Origin: CAYSQW01 sp964433135
GTDB taxonomy: Bacteria; Acidobacteriota; Aminicenantia; Aminicenantales; Aminicenantaceae
Length of the DNA: 46,536 bases
Reading direction: 5' to 3'
NCBI GenBank assembly: GCA_964433135.1
Contig: CAYSQW010000023.1
Location: 1 to 46,536, forward strand
A program made the position numbers and the translations under genes. The notes below the pieces were generated by a model. The model worked only from the letters and a program-made list of their open reading frames with translations. It ran no database searches and was not told the DNA's origin. Positions 42,569-46,536 of the stretch are shown one piece after another (position 1 is the first letter of the stretch; each line of letters opens with the position of its first letter).

Positions 42569-43703
42569 TGGGAATCATTCCTTCCAGCAATACTGCGGTC
42601 TTTTCGACCATTCTCCCAACTTCGTATTCCCGGACTACGGAGTCACGGGCGCTTTGACCCATTTTAAGGCAAAGATCCGCGTTTGCGATCATAAATTCGA
42701 GCGCTTCCCCCATGGGATTCGGATCTCCCGGCTCGACCAGCATACCGTTCCTTGATTCCACGATGAGCTCATCGGCACCTCCGACGCGAGTGGAGATAAC
42801 CGGGCGCCCCGCAGCCATGGCTTCCAGCATGGTCATCGAAAACGACTCGGCGAATGAAGATATCAGCACAACATCACATATCCCGAGATAAGGCCGAATG
42901 TCTTTTTGATAACCTTCCCAGCGTATGTCCTCCTCCATATGAAGCTGCCGGGCTAAAGTCCGCAATTCATCCGTTTTCTCTCCGTCTCCCAACAAAACCA
43001 ACTTGATGTTTTTTCCCTGCCGCTTGACCTTGTTCACTGCCATAAAAGCCGTATCGTGTCCTTTTTCCGGCCTGAATTCAGCGGCTAATACGACCACAAA
43101 ATCCTCCGGCCGCAGATGCAATTTTTCCCGCAAAACCTCTCGACGGTCATGTGTCATTCGGTCCCGGAACGCATCCACGTCCACACCGTTGTGAATGGTG
43201 ACCATTCGTTTCGCCAACCAGGGATATTTTTTAATCCAATGACGTTTCTGATTTCGGCTGACCGTGATGATCCGATTCGCAAAAATCATAAGAGGAGAAT
43301 ATAAGAGTCTATCGAAGATTTCGTTTTTAACGCTTCTGTGGATCGTGGTATGCAAAGTCGCAACCAATGCGCTTTTCCTTCCCGATATCAATCTCCCCAG
43401 AAAAGCAAAGAGGAAAGCGATCTGGTTCGTGCAGTGTATGATCCGTATATCTTCACGCCTGATGATATCCGCGATCTTTTTGATGATCGCAGTATCGAAT
43501 TTAAATCGACGCGGGCACATGTAAAACGTTATCGTCCGCGTATCCAGCTTCGCTAATTGATCCAGATGATCCTGAAAAATAACGGCATGGATATTAAATT
43601 TCCGCCGTGACAATCCATTGATGAGATTCACCGCCTGCGTTTCAGCTCCCGTATACCGCAGCGAGGGCAGGACGAACAGGATGTTGATTCTTCGGTGCTT
43701 CAT
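42549..43703 (-). CDS. GT4-family glycosyltransferase
   Basis: A 384-residue GT-B enzyme. 'INILFVLPSLRYTGAETQAV' at the N-terminus; 'TIHNGVDVDAFRDRM', 'VVLAAEFRPEKGHDTAF', 'KLVLLGDGEKTDEL' and the EX7E site 'SSFAESFSMTMLEAMAAGRP' in the C-terminal half are typical GT4 marks. Its start overlaps the stop of the upstream glycosyltransferase by four bases. It adds one sugar of the repeat unit; specificity is unknown. Confidence 0.92.
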   Translation of the reverse strand: MKHRRINILFVLPSLRYTGAETQAVNLINGLSRRKFNIHAVIFQDHLDQLAKLDTRTITFYMCPRRFKFDTAIIKKIADIIRREDIRIIHCTNQIAFLFAFLGRLISGRKSALVATLHTTIHRSVKNEIFDRLLYSPLMIFANRIITVSRNQKRHWIKKYPWLAKRMVTIHNGVDVDAFRDRMTHDRREVLREKLHLRPEDFVVVLAAEFRPEKGHDTAFMAVNKVKRQGKNIKLVLLGDGEKTDELRTLARQLHMEEDIRWEGYQKDIRPYLGICDVVLISSFAESFSMTMLEAMAAGRPVISTRVGGADELIVESRNGMLVEPGDPNPMGEALEFMIANADLCLKMGQSARDSVVREYEVGRMVEKTAVLLEGMIPNGDNHG

Positions 43704-44809
43704 CGGTTCATCACACGGGAATATACTTGAGTGGTTTTTGCAGCGATCGTTTCCCAGGACAGCACCGTATCAGCCATGAAACGCGCGTTTTTTCCCATGG
43801 ATTCACGCAGCGGATGGTCACTGAAGAGTCTGAGGACGGCTTCCGCCAATTCCTTGGGATTGTTGGGAGGCACGACGAGTCCTGTTTCGCCATGCGGAAC
43901 CACTTCGGAAATGCTGCCTACAGAAGTAACAACGACGGGCTTTCCAAAGACATAAGCAAGCGGGACCACCCCGCTTTGACTGGCTTCGGTATAGGGAAGT
44001 ATTACGATGGCGGCTCTTCGGAAAAATCCAGGGATATCCTCATTGGCGATGAATCTATCGTGAATCTCAAAGTGAGGATTATCGACCATCGCCGATCGAA
44101 GGCGCGTCAGTTCCGAACCTCTTCCGGCCAAGATGATTTTCATATCGGGTATCTCCCGTGAGATGAGAGGCGCCGCTTCCAGAATGACGTCCAACCCCTT
44201 GTAGGGAGTCATCCGTCCGAAAAGCAACATGGTCTGTTCTTCTTCGGCGACTTCCCTATCATCCCAATGCCGGTAAATCCCGAAAGCTCCGTGCGGGATA
44301 ACCGTTGTCTTGCCCGCATAAGCAGAGGATTCATTCAATAATTCTTTTTTGAGAGTCTCGCCGTGAACAACCACTTGAGCGGCCTTGCGGCGAAATTCCC
44401 TTTCCATCCATTCCGCCGTTCGGTTTGCCTCGCCCGGATGGCGGTTGACATCATGAACTGTCAGAACGGTGCGCCGGAACCCGAACCACCACGAGATCAG
44501 GAAAATCCTCCAATCGGAATTTTCCTGTATATGGAGGACATCGGGCTTGAATTCTTTTATCACACGAAGGATACGTCGGACCTCCAAGAGATTCCTCATA
44601 TCACTTCGTCGGAATCGAAGAACTTCATGTCGAACATTACGATTGAGGCACCCATTTAAAAAATCCTTCAGTTGCACCGGTTCCTCGGGGGATGAAAACT
44701 CGAAATTGTGGTCTCGGGTGATCAGCATGACCTCATGGTTTTCCGCGAGGGCATTGGCCAGTTCTACCGTGTAGTAAAGAAACCAATCGATAAGCAGAAC
44801 GATCTTCAA
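43700..44809 (-). CDS. GT4-family glycosyltransferase
   Basis: About 369 residues from the TTG at 44809, chosen because GAGG lies eight bases upstream and the GT-B fold begins here ('KIVLLIDWFLYYTVELANAL'); a longer frame to 44932 would overlap the GT2 gene by 113 bases. C-terminal marks are 'MLLFGRMTPYKGLDVILEAA', 'KIILAGRGSELTRL' and 'PYTEASQSGVVPLAYVFGKP'. The last reads like GT4 members in which the second Glu of EX7E is replaced. Overlaps the next gene by four bases. Confidence 0.85.
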   Translation of the reverse strand: MKIVLLIDWFLYYTVELANALAENHEVMLITRDHNFEFSSPEEPVQLKDFLNGCLNRNVRHEVLRFRRSDMRNLLEVRRILRVIKEFKPDVLHIQENSDWRIFLISWWFGFRRTVLTVHDVNRHPGEANRTAEWMEREFRRKAAQVVVHGETLKKELLNESSAYAGKTTVIPHGAFGIYRHWDDREVAEEEQTMLLFGRMTPYKGLDVILEAAPLISREIPDMKIILAGRGSELTRLRSAMVDNPHFEIHDRFIANEDIPGFFRRAAIVILPYTEASQSGVVPLAYVFGKPVVVTSVGSISEVVPHGETGLVVPPNNPKELAEAVLRLFSDHPLRESMGKNARFMADTVLSWETIAAKTTQVYSRVMNR

Positions 44810-44819
44810 CGGATTTTCC

Positions 44820-45755
44820 TCAAGGATTCCTTCCAGCCAGCGACTGTCGGATGATCGTGCGGGCCGCCTCCATTCGCTCGCGGCGGTCCGGTTTTCGGTA
44901 GAATATTTTATTCTTAACGAAAGAGATTCCATAATATATCATCGTGATCATTTTCAGCGCCGCTTCCCTCGACCTGCCGTAATTTTTCCGAAAAAAATAG
45001 TACCGGCTTTGAAACAAGTACTCCAGGATCATGCGGTCGTGAGGATTAAACTCTTGCCGGGAAAGCGAGCTTTGGCCTCCGAAATGGATGATCGCCGCCT
45101 CAGGAAAAAACACGGTCTTCCAGCCGGCTTTTCGCGCGCGGTAGCACAGGTCACATTCCTCCGAATACATGAAGAATCCCTCATCCAATCCACCTAATTC
45201 ATTCAGCATATCCTTCCTTATCATCAGAGAAGAGCCGGTGATCCAGTCCACTTCACGGGTGTCTCCGTAATCCCAATATGTCATATGTTCCCGCCCGAAT
45301 ATCCGGCTTCGAGGAAAATACCGCCTGAACTGCAAATAATCCCAAAGGGCCCCGGAAAGCGTGGGGAAATGATGGCAGTTCCTCTGCAGAGACCCATCGG
45401 GATTGAGGTTCCGGGGTCCCGAGATGCCGATTTTCTTATGTACATCCATAAAATCAGCCAGCTTGTCGATGCTTCCTTCCATCACCAAGGTATCTGGATT
45501 GAGCATGAAGATGTATTGTCCGGAAGCCTTTTGAAATCCCTGGTTGTTGGCCGCGGCGAATCCCCTGTTCTCCCGGTTTTGAATGACGATGGCTTGAGGA
45601 TGCCTTGTTCCTATGACTTGAAGGGAATCGTCTGAAGAACCGTTGTCGATCACAATGATCTCATACCGCCGACGCATTTCCTTCTCGATGGATTCCAGAC
45701 ATCGATCGAGATATTCCGCGACGTTATAACTGACGATGACAAACGAGATATCCAT
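44820..45755 (-). CDS. GT2-family glycosyltransferase (WbbL/rhamnosyltransferase-like)
   Basis: A 311-residue GT-A enzyme. 'DISFVIVSYNVAEYLDRCL' and 'IIVIDNGSSDDSL' form the nucleotide site, 'NRGFAAANNQGFQKASG' and 'FMLNPDTLV' hold the DxD-equivalent, and 'VDWITGSSLMIRKDML' with 'GGLDEGFFMYSEECDLCYR' give the catalytic-base region typical of WbbL-like rhamnosyl or related transferases. It starts directly at the base after the stop of the Wzy-like gene (no gap). Confidence 0.9.
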   Translation of the reverse strand: MDISFVIVSYNVAEYLDRCLESIEKEMRRRYEIIVIDNGSSDDSLQVIGTRHPQAIVIQNRENRGFAAANNQGFQKASGQYIFMLNPDTLVMEGSIDKLADFMDVHKKIGISGPRNLNPDGSLQRNCHHFPTLSGALWDYLQFRRYFPRSRIFGREHMTYWDYGDTREVDWITGSSLMIRKDMLNELGGLDEGFFMYSEECDLCYRARKAGWKTVFFPEAAIIHFGGQSSLSRQEFNPHDRMILEYLFQSRYYFFRKNYGRSREAALKMITMIYYGISFVKNKIFYRKPDRRERMEAARTIIRQSLAGRNP

Positions 45756-46536
45756 CTAATCGCTCGGTTCGACCGAAGGAGCGTCCTTTCTCATCTGACT
45801 GATCAAAGCGAGTGCCAGAGCAAGATATATGACAGCCCTGTAACGCGTAAAGCTATTCAATGTCAGGAAAGTGACAATACCGAAAATGAAATATCCCACA
45901 ATCCCCGGATGTATCATGGAATTTATTTTCAGTCCTTTCTCGAAACACAGTTTGAATACACGAGACAAAAGCAGTATGAGCCATACGACTCCGGCGATCC
46001 CCATATGAAAGGCCAAACTGGTCATGCCGATATCACCGAGATGCAATCCCATGTACTTCATATCTTCCGGATTGTTCTGTTTCCATTGATCATTCCAGAT
46101 CCCGCGTCCTATAATAGGTGATTTTTTTATTTCTTTAAGGTAGTAATCGTAGGTATCCAAACGAACTCCAAAGTTCCCCCCCCGCTGCCGGAGCTCATAG
46201 CGCGTCAGTTGGTAGAGATCCCCGAAAAACGTTGATTGTATGATAGGAACCAGCCAAATAAACACGACGAAAATAGGAATGCCCACAAACACGATCCGTT
46301 TGAAATCCAGATAGTCCATGAGATACATCAATAATAGAAAAGTGAGAAATATGCCGAATATCGTCATCCGGGTTTGCCCCTGAAAAACAATGGTAAAACC
46401 TATATGCACGGTAGCCGCAAGACACCATTTTTTTTTCGAATGCAGAAATTCCGCAAAGGCGAGGATCAACGAAAATATCAAAAAAAGGCCGCCCGATAAA
46501 AACCGGATCTGACCGATTCGGAACATTTCCCGATTA
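45756..46536 (-). CDS. O-antigen polymerase/ligase-like membrane protein, N-terminus outside the window
   Basis: At least 256 residues are seen; the reading frame stays open to the last base of the window, so the N-terminal part is missing. Several hydrophobic helices flank a loop with 'GVRLDTYDYYLKEIKKSPII', 'GRGIWNDQWKQ' and 'HLGDIGMTSLAFHMGIAG', the arrangement of the Wzy/WaaL family (S-P-I/L-x-G-x-G and a His-containing loop). It is the second member of this family in the locus. Polymerase and ligase cannot be told apart by sequence. Confidence 0.75.
   Translation of the reverse strand, partial: NREMFRIGQIRFLSGGLFLIFSLILAFAEFLHSKKKWCLAATVHIGFTIVFQGQTRMTIFGIFLTFLLLMYLMDYLDFKRIVFVGIPIFVVFIWLVPIIQSTFFGDLYQLTRYELRQRGGNFGVRLDTYDYYLKEIKKSPIIGRGIWNDQWKQNNPEDMKYMGLHLGDIGMTSLAFHMGIAGVVWLILLLSRVFKLCFEKGLKINSMIHPGIVGYFIFGIVTFLTLNSFTRYRAVIYLALALALISQMRKDAPSVEPSD

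Noticed and set aside
1..46536. CRISPR arrays, insertion sequences, prophage or integron features
   Set aside because: No regularly spaced direct repeats, transposase or integrase motifs or phage genes were seen.

Overview
The window looks like a chromosomal piece of a Gram-negative-type (two-membrane) bacterium. It encodes an outer-membrane beta-barrel, an OPX/Wza-type polysaccharide export protein and many Sec signal peptides, and it uses ATG/GTG/TTG starts with good Shine-Dalgarno sites and TTGAC(A/T)-N17-TATNNT promoters. The sortilin-type Asp-box propeller, the 6-bladed beta-propeller and the general gene content recall the Acidobacteriota/Aminicenantota, but this is an inference from gene content only.

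Region 1 (1-8500): an ArsR-type regulator with its own intrinsic terminator, a POT-family peptide:H+ symporter, a dihydroorotate-dehydrogenase-like flavoprotein, a large secreted Asp-box propeller, a CPA2-type cation/proton antiporter and a staphylococcal-nuclease-fold exported protein. A tRNA-Arg(CCG) with encoded CCA follows.

Region 2 (8870-11075): a compact minus-strand cassette of two tiny paralogous exported peptides (each C-x6-C ... C-x6-C), an exported 6-bladed propeller and an exported thioredoxin-like protein with C-x2-C. A clear terminator behind gltX separates it from upstream transcription. This is the best candidate for an undescribed small system here.

Region 3 (11200-24870): housekeeping and signalling genes. 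These are gltX (possibly leaderless), a pseudo-receiver/GAF/GGDEF/PilZ protein, a long acidic coiled-coil protein, a ribbon-helix-helix protein with sat-cysC (PAPS synthesis), a pseudo-receiver/HD-GYP protein, the rpmE-prfA-prmC operon behind a consensus promoter, and a VanZ-like / unknown / rsmD / unknown exported group.

Region 4 (24960-46536): a long minus-strand exopolysaccharide locus of the Wzx/Wzy type that runs off the right edge. It contains two Wzy/WaaL-fold polymerase/ligase proteins, four GT4 or GT4-like and one GT2 glycosyltransferases, a heparinase II/III-family lyase, an AlgD-type GDP-mannose 6-dehydrogenase (catalytic Cys268 conserved), a geranylgeranyl-reductase-family flavoprotein, an outer-membrane barrel, a Wzz-BY-kinase fusion, a membrane-anchored TPR protein, a monotopic phosphoglycosyl transferase, a short OPX exporter, a PHP-type tyrosine phosphatase and a separately promoted and terminated carboxypeptidase-regulatory-domain protein. 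Together they can start a lipid-linked repeat unit, extend it (probably with a mannuronate-type uronic acid), polymerise it under kinase/phosphatase control and export it through an OPX/barrel pair. No flippase is visible in the window.
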